A stretch of 64,000 bases of DNA from positions 7,564,001 to 7,628,000 of the forward strand of contig NZ_JADBEB010000001.1 in the NCBI RefSeq assembly GCF_014874095.1. Reading direction: 5' to 3'. Position 1 is the stretch's first letter. Every line of letters starts with the position of its first letter. Made by a program: the position numbers and the translations under genes. This DNA comes from Plantactinospora soyae (lineage in GTDB: Bacteria; Actinomycetota; Actinomycetes; Mycobacteriales; Micromonosporaceae). The notes beneath the pieces are model-generated. The model did no database searches, was not told where the DNA came from, and saw nothing but the letters and a program-made list of their open reading frames with translations. This document shows, one piece after another, positions 49,589-60,469 of this stretch.

Positions 49589-51253
49589 TCATGCCCGTAC
49601 CTCCCCGCGTAGCGCGTGCAACCGGTGCAGGACGTCGTTGCCGCCCCGACCGAAGTAGTCGTGCAGCCGCTCGTACTCCGCGTACAACCGGTCGTAGACG
49701 TCGGCGCTGGCCGGATCCGGCTGGTAGACCGCCCGGCGGACCTTGCCCATCGCGGCGGCCGCGACCGTGATGTCCGGATAGGCCCCGGCGGCCACCGCCG
49801 CGTGGATCGCGGAGCCGAGCGCCGGCCCCTGCTCGGAGTCGATGACACTCAACGGCCGGCGCAGCACGTCGGCGTAGACCTGCATCAGGAACTGGTTCTT
49901 CAGCAGGCCGCCGGCGACGATGAACTCGGTCACCGGCACCCCGGAGGTGTCGAACGCCGAGACGATGGTGCGGGTACCGAACGCGGTGGCCTCGATCAGC
50001 GCCCGGTACTGGTCCTCGGGACGGGTGGCCAGGGTCTGCCCGACGATGACGCCGGACAGGTCGTGGTCGACCAGCACCGAACGGTTGCCGTTGTGCCAGT
50101 CCAGCGCGACCAGGCCGTGCTGGCCCGGACGTTGGGCGGCGGCCAGCGCGGTCAGGTGCTCGTGCACGCCGATGCCGCGTCGGGCGGCCTCCTCGGCGTA
50201 GTCGGCCGGCACGCAGTGCTCGACGAACCAGCCGAAGATGTCTCCCACGCCGCTCTGTCCGGCCTCGTATCCCCATCGACCGGGCACGATGCCGTCCCGG
50301 ACCACCCCGCACATCCCCGGCACGTCGGCCAGGACGTCCGAGACCATGACATGGCAGGTCGACGTACCCATGATGGCGAGCATCTGGCCCGGCTCGACGG
50401 CGTTCGCGGCGGCGGCGGTGACGTGGGCGTCGACGTTGCCGACCGCGACCGCGATCCCGGCCGGCAGCCCGGTCCAGGCTGCGGCCCGGGGAGTCAACTG
50501 GCCGGCCAGTCCGCCGAGCGGGGCGAGCGGGTGGGCGAGCCGGGTCTCGACGAAGTCGGCGAACTCGGGGTCCAGGGCGGCCAGGTAGTCCCGCGACGGA
50601 TACTTCCCGTCGGAGTGGATCCCCTTGTAACCGGCGGTGCAGACGTTGCGGGTCTCGACGCCGCACAGTTGCCAGATGATCCAGTCTGCCGCCTCGATCC
50701 ACCGCTCGGTACGGGCGTAGATCTCCGGATCCTCGGTCAGCACCTGCAGTGCCTTGGCGAACTGCCACTCCGCCGAGATCCGGCCGCCGTAGCGGGGCAG
50801 CCAGGGCTCGCCGCGCTCCTGGGCGAGCCCGTTGATCCGGTCGGCGTGCCGCTGGGCGGCGTGGTGCTTCCAGAGCTTCGGATAGGCGTGCGGCCGGTCG
50901 GCGAGCCCGGGTACCTCGTTCAGCGGCGTGCCGTCGGCGAGCGTCGGCAGCACCGTGCAGGCGGTGAAGTCCGTTCCGATGCCGATCACCGATCCGGGAT
51001 CGACCTCGGCGGCCGAGAGTGCCTTGGGCACCGCCTCACGCAGCACGCAGCGCCAGTCCTCCGGCATCTGCAGCGCCCAGCCGCCGGGCAACGGCGCCCC
51101 CGTCTCCGGCAGGCGGTCGTCGATCACCCCGTGCCGGTACTCGTGCACCGCCGAACCGACCTCGGCCCCGTCCGAGACCCGGACCACCACCGCCCGACCG
51201 GACAGCGTGCCGAAGTCGACCCCGACGACGTACCGGTCACCGTTAGCGCTCAC
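49589..51253 (-). CDS. araB: Ribulokinase (FGGY family)
   Basis: A 554-residue sugar kinase that phosphorylates L-ribulose. The GTG at 51253 has AGGAGGAA in front. The N-terminal ATPase motif is YVVGVDFGTLSGRAVVVRVS, typical of AraB. GIGTDFTACTVLP is the substrate-side motif, GNVDAHVTAAAANAVEPGQM the second phosphate loop, IMGTSTCHVMVSD is AraB-specific, and FIVAGGLLKNQFLMQVYADV is the C-terminal FGGY region. It follows the transporter genes and precedes araD, so the operon imports and phosphorylates an arabinose-type sugar. Confidence 0.93.
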   Translation of the reverse strand: MSANGDRYVVGVDFGTLSGRAVVVRVSDGAEVGSAVHEYRHGVIDDRLPETGAPLPGGWALQMPEDWRCVLREAVPKALSAAEVDPGSVIGIGTDFTACTVLPTLADGTPLNEVPGLADRPHAYPKLWKHHAAQRHADRINGLAQERGEPWLPRYGGRISAEWQFAKALQVLTEDPEIYARTERWIEAADWIIWQLCGVETRNVCTAGYKGIHSDGKYPSRDYLAALDPEFADFVETRLAHPLAPLGGLAGQLTPRAAAWTGLPAGIAVAVGNVDAHVTAAAANAVEPGQMLAIMGTSTCHVMVSDVLADVPGMCGVVRDGIVPGRWGYEAGQSGVGDIFGWFVEHCVPADYAEEAARRGIGVHEHLTALAAAQRPGQHGLVALDWHNGNRSVLVDHDLSGVIVGQTLATRPEDQYRALIEATAFGTRTIVSAFDTSGVPVTEFIVAGGLLKNQFLMQVYADVLRRPLSVIDSEQGPALGSAIHAAVAAGAYPDITVAAAAMGKVRRAVYQPDPASADVYDRLYAEYERLHDYFGRGGNDVLHRLHALRGEVRA

Positions 51254-51371
51254 TCGTATTCCTCCTGGACTTCCACTCTGTCTTGCCGTTCCGACCGTTA
51301 CCGGCCCGTCGATCCGCCGTCTGGTCACGCCGATGCCCCACCACAGTGTTACCGCTACCACCGGCCCACTG

Positions 51372-52370
51372 CTAGGGCTGCCGCCTCGCCACGGTGCGCT
51401 GCAACACGATGAAGGCGAACAGCAGCACGCCGATGACGATCTTCGTCCACCAGGAGCTCAGATCGCCCTGGAAGGTGATGATGGTCTGGATGAGGCCCAG
51501 CACGATGACGCCGAGCACGGTGCCGATCAGGTAGCCGGAGCCACCGGTCAGCAGGGTGCCGCCGATGACCACGGCCGCGATCGCATCGAGTTCCATGCCG
51601 ACCGCGTGCAGGCTGTTCCCGGAGAGCATGTAGAAGCTGAGCAGCACGCCGCCGAGCGCCGAGCAGAATCCGCTGATCGTGTAGACCGCGATCCGGGTAC
51701 GGGCCACCGGCAGCCCCATCAGCAACGCCGACTGCGGGTTGCCGCCGATGGCGTACGTGTTGCGGCCGAGTCGGGTGTAACCGAGCACGTAGATGCCGAT
51801 CGCGACCACCGCCAGGGCGATCAGGACGCTGACCGAGATGAAGAATCCGCCGAACCGGATCCGCTGCTGCGCGATCGAGGTCCAGAGCGGGTCATTGATC
51901 GGGATCGACGAGGTGTTGATCGTGTAGCAGAGCCCGCGGGCCAGGAACATCCCGGCCAGGGTCACGATGAACGGCTGGATCTCGAAGTAGTGGATGATGC
52001 AGCCCATGCCCAGTCCCAGCAGGGCGCCGATCAACAGCACCAACGGCAGGACCAGGTACGGCGACCAGCCCTGCTCCTGGAGCAGTGAGGCGGAGAGCAT
52101 CGTGGTCAGGGCCACCACGGCACCGACCGAGAGGTCGATCCCGCCGGTCAGGATGACGAAGGTCATACCGACCGCGACGACCAGCAGGAACGCGTTGTCG
52201 ACGAAGACGTTCAACACGACCTGGGTGTCGGAGAAGCCGTCGTAACGCAGCACCCCGGCGCCGTACATCAGGACCAGCAGCACTCCGGTGGCGAACAGCG
52301 GCAGGTACTTCTGCTGCGGTTGCAGGGCACGTGGTCGGCCGGTAGCCACCGTTCCCGGTACGGCGCTCAT
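51372..52370 (-). CDS. yjfF: Sugar ABC transporter permease (YjfF-like)
   Basis: A 332-residue inner-membrane permease of the ribose/galactofuranose class with 8-10 helices. Signature segments are VVAVGMTFVILTGGIDLSVG, ALGMGCIIHYFEIQPFIVTL-like core text around 120-145, RLGRNTYAIGGNPQSALLMG (EAA-like loop) and AVVIGGTLLTGGSGYLIGTV. SD GAGGAGGGG precedes the ATG at 52370. It is the second permease of the operon and should form a heterodimer with the protein at 52447. Confidence 0.92.
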   Translation of the reverse strand: MSAVPGTVATGRPRALQPQQKYLPLFATGVLLVLMYGAGVLRYDGFSDTQVVLNVFVDNAFLLVVAVGMTFVILTGGIDLSVGAVVALTTMLSASLLQEQGWSPYLVLPLVLLIGALLGLGMGCIIHYFEIQPFIVTLAGMFLARGLCYTINTSSIPINDPLWTSIAQQRIRFGGFFISVSVLIALAVVAIGIYVLGYTRLGRNTYAIGGNPQSALLMGLPVARTRIAVYTISGFCSALGGVLLSFYMLSGNSLHAVGMELDAIAAVVIGGTLLTGGSGYLIGTVLGVIVLGLIQTIITFQGDLSSWWTKIVIGVLLFAFIVLQRTVARRQP

Positions 52371-52446
52371 GCCCCCTCCTCGCTGCGCTCGTCGGATCCA
52401 TGAGCTTTAACCGCCCTGAGCCAACCGACTCGCTCGCTGCGCTCGC
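52371..52446. repeat. Short REP-like CTCGCTGCGCTCG copies between the two permease genes
   Basis: CTCGCTGCGCTCG occurs twice in this 76-bp gap (about 52379 and 52435), the second within a GCTCGCTGCGCTCGCTC palindrome directly at the end of the upstream gene. Related CTCGCTCGCT text lies between araB and araD. Such elements are common between actinomycete genes and may affect mRNA processing. Confidence 0.5.
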
Positions 52447-53498
52447 TCATGCCGGCACCTCCACCTTCGGCTGCTGCTGCCGGTCCGGTTGCGCGGGTGG
52501 CGGCCTGCGTCTGCGGCGGAACACCTTCGCCCGGAAGGCCGGCGACTGCAACAGGCAGACCACGGTCACCACCAGGGCCTTGAAGAGCAGTGTCGTCTCC
52601 GGCGGGATCCCGATGGTGTAGATGGTGGTGGTCAGGGTCTGGATGATCAGTGCGCCCAGCACCGTGCCGCCCAGCGAGAACCGTCCGCCGGCCAACGACG
52701 TACCGCCGATGACGACCGCGAGGATGGCGTCCAGTTCGATCCAGAGTCCGGCGTTGTTGCCGTCGGCGCTGGACACGTTGGAACTGATCATCAGTCCGGC
52801 GATGCCGGCGCAGAGACCGCAGAAGACGTAGCTGGTGAAGATGATCCGTTTGGCGTGGATCCCGGCCAACCGGCTCGCCTCGGCGTTGCCGCCGACCGAC
52901 TCGATCAGCAGGCCGAGTGCGGTACGCCGGGTGAGCAGCAGCGCGAAGCCGAACACCACCAGCGCGACCAGGATCGAGAACGGCACGGTCAGCCAGTAGC
53001 CGCCGCCGATCAACTTGTACGGCGAACTGTTGATCGTGATGATCTGGCCGTCGGTGATGAGCTGGGCCAGACCCCGCCCGGCGACCATCAGGATCAGCGT
53101 GGCGATGATCGGCTGGATGCCGGCCTGGGCGACCAGGAGGCCGTTCCAGGCGCCGAGCAGCAGGGCCAGCCCGAGGGCGAGTCCCACCGCGAGCAGGACA
53201 CCGACCACACTGTTCTGGTCACTGAGCCCGCTGATCTGAAGGCACGCGAGGGCGCCGCAGATGGCGACCACCGAACCCACCGAGAGGTCGATCCCACCGG
53301 TGGCGATCACCAGGGTCATGCCGAGCGACACCAGGATCAGCGGTGCGCCGAACCGTACGATGTCGATCAGGCTGCCGTACAGGTGCCCCTGACGTACGTC
53401 GACGGCGAAGAAGTCGGGGCTGAAGAACAGGTTGCTCGCCAGCAGGATCAGCAGGGTCGCCACCGGCCAGAAGAACCGGTGCCGGAGTACGCCGGCCA

Positions 53499-53499
<1 letters not shown>
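52447..53499 (-). CDS. ytfT: Sugar ABC transporter permease (YtfT-like)
   Basis: A 350-residue permease. Helices carry ILVSLGMTLVIATGGIDLSV, then IIATLILMVAGRGLAQLITD, the coupling loop ALGLLIESVGGNAEASRLAG, and AVVIGGTSLAGGRFSLGGTV. A basic, Pro/Gln-rich tail (RRRRRPPPAQP) ends it. The ATG overlaps the stop of the ATPase gene by one base (TGATG), giving tight coupling. Paired with the YjfF-like permease, it would move a pentose or furanose sugar. Confidence 0.92.
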
Positions 53500-55097
<1,598 letters not shown>

Positions 55098-55149
55098 CCG
55101 CCTGCCTCCGTCCATCGTCCCGACTCGCCCGCGCCGCTGACCGCGCCGC

Positions 55150-56130
55150 TCAGTACTGGCGGTTCGGCAGTGCCGCCTTCGCCTGCTCCTGGGTGAACGT
55201 GGTCTCCTCGGTCAGCACCCGCTCCGGCACCGACTCGCCGGCGACGACCTTCTTTACCAGATCCATCAGCTGTGGCCCGAGCAGCGGGCTGCACTCGACG
55301 ATGTAGTTGATCTTTCCGTCGGCCAGCGCCTGCATCCCGTCCTTCACCGCGTCCACGGTGATGATTCTGATGTCCACGCCCGGCTTCAGGCCAGCCCCCT
55401 CGATCGCCTCGATGGCGCCGAGACCCATGTCGTCGTTGTGCGCGTAGAGCACGTCGATGTCCTTGTTGGCCTTCAGGAAGGCCTCCATGACCTCCTTGCC
55501 CTTGGCCCGGGTGAAGTCGCCGGTCTGGGAGGCGACGATCTTGAACTTCGGGTCGGCCTTGATGACGTCGGCGAAGCCGGACTTGCGGTCGTTGGCCGGC
55601 GCCGAACCGGTGGTGCCCTGCAGCTCCACGATGTTCACCGGCTCGGGCTTGCCCTGGTACTGGCCGACCAGCCACTCGCCGGCCTTCTTGCCCTCCAGCA
55701 CGAAGTCCGACCCGATGAAGGTCTCGTAGAGCGTGGTGTCCTTGGAGTCGACCGCCCGGTCGGTCAGGATGACCGGAATCTTGGCGTCCTTCGCCTCCAG
55801 GAGCACCGTGTCCCAACCGGACTCCACCACCGGGGAGAAGGCGATGACATCGACCTTCTGGGTGATGTACGACCGGATCGCCTTGATCTGGTTCTCCTGC
55901 TTCTGCTGCGCGTCGGAGAACTGCAGATCGATGCCGGCCTCCTTGGCCGAATCCTGGATGGACTTGGTGTTGGCGGTACGCCAGCCGCTCTCGGCTCCCA
56001 CCTGGGCGAAGCCCAGGGTGATCTTGCCGTCGTCAGGCTGGCTTCCGCCCGCACCGTTGTCGCCCCCGCAGGCGGCCAATGCGGTCACCATCAGTCCGCC
56101 GAGTACAACGGCGGAGATCTTTTTCAGCAC
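55150..56130 (-). CDS. ytfQ: Sugar ABC transporter substrate-binding lipoprotein (YtfQ-like)
   Basis: A 326-residue lipoprotein, first gene of the operon. The lipobox is LAACGG (Cys about 21). The mature domain is a two-lobed periplasmic binding protein: LGFAQVGAESGWRTANTKSI, VDVIAFSPVVESGWDTVLLE, RAVDSKDTTLYETFIGSDF and LYAHNDDMGLGAIEAIEGAG, closely like the galactofuranose-binding YtfQ group. The presence of ribulokinase and RuMP-epimerase-type genes downstream suggests arabinofuranose or another pentose as ligand. A LacI operator lies about 180 bp upstream. Confidence 0.92.
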   Translation of the reverse strand: MLKKISAVVLGGLMVTALAACGGDNGAGGSQPDDGKITLGFAQVGAESGWRTANTKSIQDSAKEAGIDLQFSDAQQKQENQIKAIRSYITQKVDVIAFSPVVESGWDTVLLEAKDAKIPVILTDRAVDSKDTTLYETFIGSDFVLEGKKAGEWLVGQYQGKPEPVNIVELQGTTGSAPANDRKSGFADVIKADPKFKIVASQTGDFTRAKGKEVMEAFLKANKDIDVLYAHNDDMGLGAIEAIEGAGLKPGVDIRIITVDAVKDGMQALADGKINYIVECSPLLGPQLMDLVKKVVAGESVPERVLTEETTFTQEQAKAALPNRQY

Positions 56131-56310
56131 CGTTTCCTCCTCGCCTTGGGAACATCGTCAACTGTCGTGGTTACCGTTCACACTGGGAGCCCGGTAGGGC
56201 CGGCGCACCGCCACCTCCACGACACCCGGGTTCGCTGTCGCCGGCCTACATTTCCACCTGAAACACCAGCACTGAGGGCATGCCAGACGTTCTGTGGGGC
56301 TTCCTGTGTC

Positions 56311-56328
56311 GAGAATGTTAACGTTCTC
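56311..56328. promoter_or_regulatory. LacI-type operator between ytfQ operon and its regulator
   Basis: The 18-bp near-palindrome GAGAATGTTAACGTTCTC has a perfect GTTAAC centre and GAGAA/TTCTC arms with one mismatched pair. It lies in the 302-bp divergent gap, 181 bp from ytfQ and 105 bp from the LacI gene. It is the best candidate site for the LacI protein at 56433. No other gene is seen in the gap. Confidence 0.7.
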
Positions 56329-56432
56329 ATGCTGCCCGTCAAGAGGTACCTCCGGCGACGGTATGCATCCGTGATTTAGCGACACCTTCGTCGCCCGTAC
56401 CCGGGCGGCTGGTCGGAACGAGGGAGCGGCCG

Positions 56433-57485
56433 TTGACTGCTGACCGGATCGACGCCGATGACCAGCCGACCGGTGTGCCGCAGCGAACCCGGGGCTCGGT
56501 GATGCGCGATGTCGCGCGACTGGCCGGCGTCTCGCACCAGACCGTCTCCCGGGTGCTCAACGACCATCCGAACGTACGGCCGGAGACCCGGGACCGGGTG
56601 CTGGCCGCGATGCGGGCGTTGAACTACCGGCGTAATTCCGCCGCCCGTACCCTGGTCACCCGCAGATCCCGCACCCTGGGACTGGTGGCCTTCGAGACGA
56701 CGCTGTTCGGCCCGGCCTCCACGCTGTACGGAATCGAACAGGCGGCCCGGGCCGCGGGCTACTTCGTCAGCGTCGCCAGCATCCGGTCGCTGGACCGTGA
56801 GTCGGTGCTGGAGGCGATCGACCGGCTCTGCGAGCAGTCGGTCGAGGGGATCGTGGCGATCGCGCCCAAGAACACCGTGGTCACCGCGCTCTCCCAGGCC
56901 CCGGCCGAGCTGGCCGTGGTGGGTGTCGGCGGTGGCGGCGAATCCGTCCCCACGGTCTGCATCGACAACGCCACCGGCGCCGCGATGGCCACCCGGCACC
57001 TGCTGGCCCTCGGCCACGCCACCGTGCACCACATCGCGGGCCCGCCGGACTGGCCGGAGGCACGGGACCGGATCGACGGCTGGCGTGAGGCGCTGTACGC
57101 CGTCGCCGCCCCCGTGCCCGCTCCCCGGCTCGGCGACTGGAGCGCCCGGTCCGGGTACGAGCAGGCCCGGCTGCTGGCCACCGACCCGTCGGTCACGGCG
57201 GTGTTCTGCGGCAGCGACCAGATCGCCCTCGGCGCGCTACGCGCCCTGCACGAGGCCGGCCGGCGGGTGCCGGACGAGGTCAGCGTGGTGGGCTTCGACG
57301 ACGTACCGGAATCCGGCTACTTCCTGCCTCCGCTGACCACCGTTCGACAGGACTTCGCCGAACTCGGCCGGCGCAGTCTGGACCTGCTGATCGAACAGCT
57401 CAACGGCGGCTCCCGGACCAACCGCCGGGTCTCGTTGACCCCCACGTTCGTCGTCCGGACCAGTTCGGGACCGCCCTCGACCTGA
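56433..57485 (+). CDS. LacI-family regulator of the pentose operon
   Basis: A 350-residue repressor, TTG start at 56433. A short tail precedes the headpiece SVMRDVARLAGVSHQTVSRV with LNDHPNVRPETRDRVLAAMR and the hinge NYRRNSAARTLVTRRSRT. The ligand core starts LGLVAFETTLFGPASTLYGI and includes VEGIVAIAPKN, VPTVCIDNATGAAMATRHLL and VFCGSDQIALGALRALHEAG. It is divergent from the transporter/kinase operon with a GTTAAC-centred palindrome in between, so it probably represses that operon until its sugar is present. Confidence 0.92.
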   Translation: MTADRIDADDQPTGVPQRTRGSVMRDVARLAGVSHQTVSRVLNDHPNVRPETRDRVLAAMRALNYRRNSAARTLVTRRSRTLGLVAFETTLFGPASTLYGIEQAARAAGYFVSVASIRSLDRESVLEAIDRLCEQSVEGIVAIAPKNTVVTALSQAPAELAVVGVGGGGESVPTVCIDNATGAAMATRHLLALGHATVHHIAGPPDWPEARDRIDGWREALYAVAAPVPAPRLGDWSARSGYEQARLLATDPSVTAVFCGSDQIALGALRALHEAGRRVPDEVSVVGFDDVPESGYFLPPLTTVRQDFAELGRRSLDLLIEQLNGGSRTNRRVSLTPTFVVRTSSGPPST

Positions 57486-57834
57486 CCTGAGAATCCTTGC
57501 CGGGACTGCCGCAGCGATCCCGGCTCGGAGCACCGGAAACGCGGCGCCGACAGGGGATCCGATCGGTCGCCGCGATCCGAAATGCCTACCGCGCGATTTC
57601 GCCGGATGCGCTGGCCCACCCGGTAATCCGGTCCTTGCCGGCTGGCCTCGCGCCGTCCGTACGGGTCGGTGCGGGCAGATACGGGGATCGTGATACCCCG
57701 AGCGCCAACACGCGGAACAGAAGTCCGCAGAGCTTGTGGTTTTCGCCCAGGAAATGTCCAATGTCTTGCAGAATTCCCTCCCGATCAGTCAAACTCAACC
57801 CCTAGCAATAAATGTTCACGAGGAGTAATCGACC
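57486..57834. other. Upstream region of lsr2
   Basis: A 349-bp gap with no gene. Its right half (about 57690-57830) is clearly poorer in G/C than the average here, with CAATAAATGTTCACGAGGAG next to the start, as expected for a strong promoter and for Lsr2 self-binding. I could not define exact promoter boxes. Confidence 0.4.
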
Positions 57835-58185
57835 ATGGCGAAGCAGGTAATCACACTTCTGACCGACGACCTCGACGGCGGCGAAGCCGACCGCACTGTC
57901 GAGTTCGGTCTGGACGGGGTCAACTACACGATTGACCTGTCGGATAAGAACGCCGGCAAGCTCCGCAAGGCGTTGGACGCCTACATCCACGCGGGTAGCC
58001 GGGTGGGACGCGGCTCGGTGGAAAGCCGTCGATCCGCCCGGCGCGGTCCCGCTACGAGCCCGACTCGAAGTGACCGCGACCTGAACCGCGCCATCCGGGA
58101 ATGGGCCACGCAGAACGGCCACGAGGTTTCCGAGCGCGGACGCATTCCGTCGTCCGTGGTGCAGGCGTACAACAGCCAGCACTGA
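57835..58185 (+). CDS. lsr2: Lsr2 nucleoid-associated protein
   Basis: A 116-residue histone-like protein that bridges DNA and silences A/T-rich, often horizontally acquired genes. It starts [20 protein letters not shown], with the oligomerisation domain (1-60) [21 protein letters not shown] basic Arg/Ser linker (68-90) follows, then the C-terminal DNA-binding domain [20 protein letters not shown] with IPSSVVQAY. The AT-hook-like loop contains GRIP rather than the classical RGR-only form; the RGR of the family is present as ERGRI. SD GAGGAG precedes the ATG. It ends at a strong hairpin at 58278. Confidence 0.95.
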   Translation: MAKQVITLLTDDLDGGEADRTVEFGLDGVNYTIDLSDKNAGKLRKALDAYIHAGSRVGRGSVESRRSARRGPATSPTRSDRDLNRAIREWATQNGHEVSERGRIPSSVVQAYNSQH

Positions 58186-58277
58186 AGGCGCGGGAGGCCG
58201 GTGGTGCCCGGTTTCCTGATCTGCCCCGGCCGTCCCCCGGCCGGAGCGGGCCCCGACGGACACACCTGGAACGCGAA

Positions 58278-58311
58278 GGTGCCACCGGCGACAGTTGTCG
58301 CCGGTGGCACC
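58278..58311. terminator. 16-bp perfect inverted repeat between lsr2 and L,D-transpeptidase
   Basis: GGTGCCACCGGCGACA (58278-58293) and TGTCGCCGGTGGCACC (58296-58311) are exact reverse complements with only two bases between. It lies between convergent stops (58185 and 58356) and is the longest perfect stem in the window, a very likely bidirectional terminator. Confidence 0.85.
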
Positions 58312-58355
58312 AGTGTGTCGCGGACGCCCAGGCGGTTCCGCTTCCTCCCGGGCGG

Positions 58356-59654
58356 CTACCGGCCGCCGCTACTCGACGTCGGTGTCGGTGCCGCCGGCTT
58401 GTCGGCGGCGGGCGGACCGCCGCTCGCCGGGCCACCCGGTGCCGGCGGTGCGGGCGGCGCCGGCGGTGCGGGCTTGAGGTCGGCGGGCACCGGCAGCGCG
58501 CTGCCCTTGACGAACTCGTCCCAGCTCACGTTCCAGGCCGTCCAGCCGTTGCCCTGGTCGAGGGCCACCTCGGTGCCCTTGATCGTGACCAGGTCACCGA
58601 TCCGGGTGGTCTCCATCAGCCAGGCCGCGTTGGCGTCCGACACGTTGGTGCAGCCGTGTGAGACGTTGGCCTCCCCCTGGGCCCCGACGGACCACGGGGC
58701 CGCGTGGATGAATTCGCCACCCCAGGTCAGTCGCTGCGCGTTCTGCACCGTGACCACGTAGGGGTCCGGGGAACCCGTGGTGTCGAAGACCGTCGAGTCG
58801 TGCTTCTCCATGATCACCATCTTGCCGCTCGACGTCGGGGTGCTGCTCTTACCAAGACTGACCGGAATCTTCTTCACCAGGGCGTCGTCCTTGAACACCG
58901 ACATCTGCTTGGTCGCGTTGTCGATCTCCAGGAAGATCCGGCTGCTGCCGATCTTCGCGGCGCCCGCCCGGTCGGTGTCACCGAAGCTGCCACCGCCCAT
59001 CGGCACCCCGTCGAGGGCCGCCCGAACACTGATCGTGGTCCCCGGTCGCCAGAAATCGGGCGCCCGGTAGGAAACCTGGCGACCGTTCTCCTCCCAGGCC
59101 CAGGCGCCCGGCTGCGGCGGATCGGTGTTGACCAGCAACCGCCGTTGGATCCCGGCCCGGGCATCCTTCGGGATGTCCGAGTCGAATGCGACCGTTAACG
59201 GCATCGCCACCCCGTAGGTCTGGTCACTCTGCAGATTAAGGTTGGTCACGGTCCGTTTGGTCGGCTTGTCCATCGTGGTGAAGCTGGTCTTTTGGGTGAC
59301 CGTCTTCCCGGCGTCATTCTTCGCCGTTACCTGGGCGGTATACGCCTGCTTGTTCGCCAGCGCCTTGCCCGGCATCCAACCGGAACCGTCCGGACGCAGG
59401 GCACCATCGACCCGTACACCGTTGGGATCGGTCACGACGACCTCGGTCACCTTCCCACCCGTCACCGTCGTACCGATCTCGACACTGGTCGGCAGATCCT
59501 TACTGTCCGGCGCCGGGGTAATCGCCAGCTTGGGTGGTGCCGGTGCCGGCCGCGAGGCCCGTTTGATGGGATTGCCCGTGCAGCCCGCCAGGACCAACGG
59601 CACAGCGGTCAACAGCAGCATCACCAACAACACCGCTCGACGCCTCAGTATCAT
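58356..59654 (-). CDS. Lipoprotein L,D-transpeptidase (YkuD domain)
   Basis: A 432-residue cell-wall enzyme making 3-3 crosslinks in peptidoglycan. The lipobox LAGC gives lipid-anchored Cys25. Two Ig-like domains (about 45-125 and 130-230) precede the YkuD domain (about 238-375). Its motif is EFIHAAPW, then NVSHGCTNVSDANAAWLM, with His317, His333 and catalytic Cys335. The C-terminus is a Pro/Ala/Gly-rich tail (PAPPAPPAPPAPGG) of about 45 residues. This layout is that of mycobacterial LdtB-type enzymes. It gives beta-lactam tolerance in relatives. Confidence 0.93.
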   Translation of the reverse strand: MILRRRAVLLVMLLLTAVPLVLAGCTGNPIKRASRPAPAPPKLAITPAPDSKDLPTSVEIGTTVTGGKVTEVVVTDPNGVRVDGALRPDGSGWMPGKALANKQAYTAQVTAKNDAGKTVTQKTSFTTMDKPTKRTVTNLNLQSDQTYGVAMPLTVAFDSDIPKDARAGIQRRLLVNTDPPQPGAWAWEENGRQVSYRAPDFWRPGTTISVRAALDGVPMGGGSFGDTDRAGAAKIGSSRIFLEIDNATKQMSVFKDDALVKKIPVSLGKSSTPTSSGKMVIMEKHDSTVFDTTGSPDPYVVTVQNAQRLTWGGEFIHAAPWSVGAQGEANVSHGCTNVSDANAAWLMETTRIGDLVTIKGTEVALDQGNGWTAWNVSWDEFVKGSALPVPADLKPAPPAPPAPPAPGGPASGGPPAADKPAAPTPTSSSGGR

Positions 59655-59855
59655 GCTCCCCCCACCCCATTTCCCCCTGCTCCTGGTCGCATTCGTTGGC
59701 GCACCCGATCCGCCGGGAGCGCGTTGCGGCGAGAACCGCCATTACCCCCGGAATCGCCGCTGAACCTGGGGGTAAACCCGTGACGGGCCGGCGGTTCCCC
59801 CGGTCGCCGGGCACGGGGGACGGCACGGCGGACCTGGTTCTGGCATCCTGCTCGG

Positions 59856-60461
59856 ATGCGGATCGACATCGGATTGCCAATGGAGCTGGACTGGGAGATC
59901 GCGCCGACCCAGTGCCGGCGCGAGGACGACGGGGCGCTCGTCGTGGTCGCACCGGCCCGCACCGACATGTTCGTGGATCCGGCCGGCGGCGAGCCGGTGG
60001 TGACCGCGCCCCGACTGCTCGGTCCGGCGCCCGAGGGCGACTTCCAGTTCTCCGCCCGGGTCAGGGTCGACTTCGCCGACAGCTTCGACGCCGGATGTCT
60101 CCTGGTCTACGCCGGTCCCCGGCACTGGGCGAAGCTCGCCTACGAACGCTCGCCCCAGGGTGCCGGAATGGCGGTCTCGGTCATCACCCGCGAGTTCTCC
60201 GACGACGCGAACGGCTTCGTCGTCGCCGATGGCGCCGCGCTCTGGTTGCGGATCGCCCGACTCGGCCCGGCCTGGGCATTCCACGCCAGCACCGACGGCA
60301 AATGGTGGGAATTCGTCCGGCACTTCCGACTCGACCAGGGCGAGGAACCGGTACGGATCGGGCTGGAGGCGCAGGCGCCGATCGGCTCGGGTTGCTCGGT
60401 GACATTCGACCGGATCGCCTTCACCGACAGCCGGCTGGCCGATCTGCGCGACGGCCGGTAG
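59856..60461 (+). CDS. DUF1349 (concanavalin-like) domain protein
   Basis: A 201-residue soluble protein with a jelly-roll fold. The family blocks are visible: ARTDMFVDPAGGEPVVTAPR, DFQFSARVRVDFADSFDAGC with LLVYAGPRHWAKLAYERSPQ, and WAFHASTDGKWWEFVRHFRL. It has no signal peptide. Relatives include YeaK/regulatory-type proteins of unknown role that may bind sugars. It lies between two leftward genes and is 8 bp from the convergent stop of the IclR gene. Confidence 0.85.
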   Translation: MRIDIGLPMELDWEIAPTQCRREDDGALVVVAPARTDMFVDPAGGEPVVTAPRLLGPAPEGDFQFSARVRVDFADSFDAGCLLVYAGPRHWAKLAYERSPQGAGMAVSVITREFSDDANGFVVADGAALWLRIARLGPAWAFHASTDGKWWEFVRHFRLDQGEEPVRIGLEAQAPIGSGCSVTFDRIAFTDSRLADLRDGR

Positions 60462-60469
60462 CCGCGGAC

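Noticed and set aside
52371-52446. Possible extra short gene between the two permease genes.
   Set aside because: The gap holds only REP-like palindromes and the SD of the next gene; no open frame with a plausible start fits.
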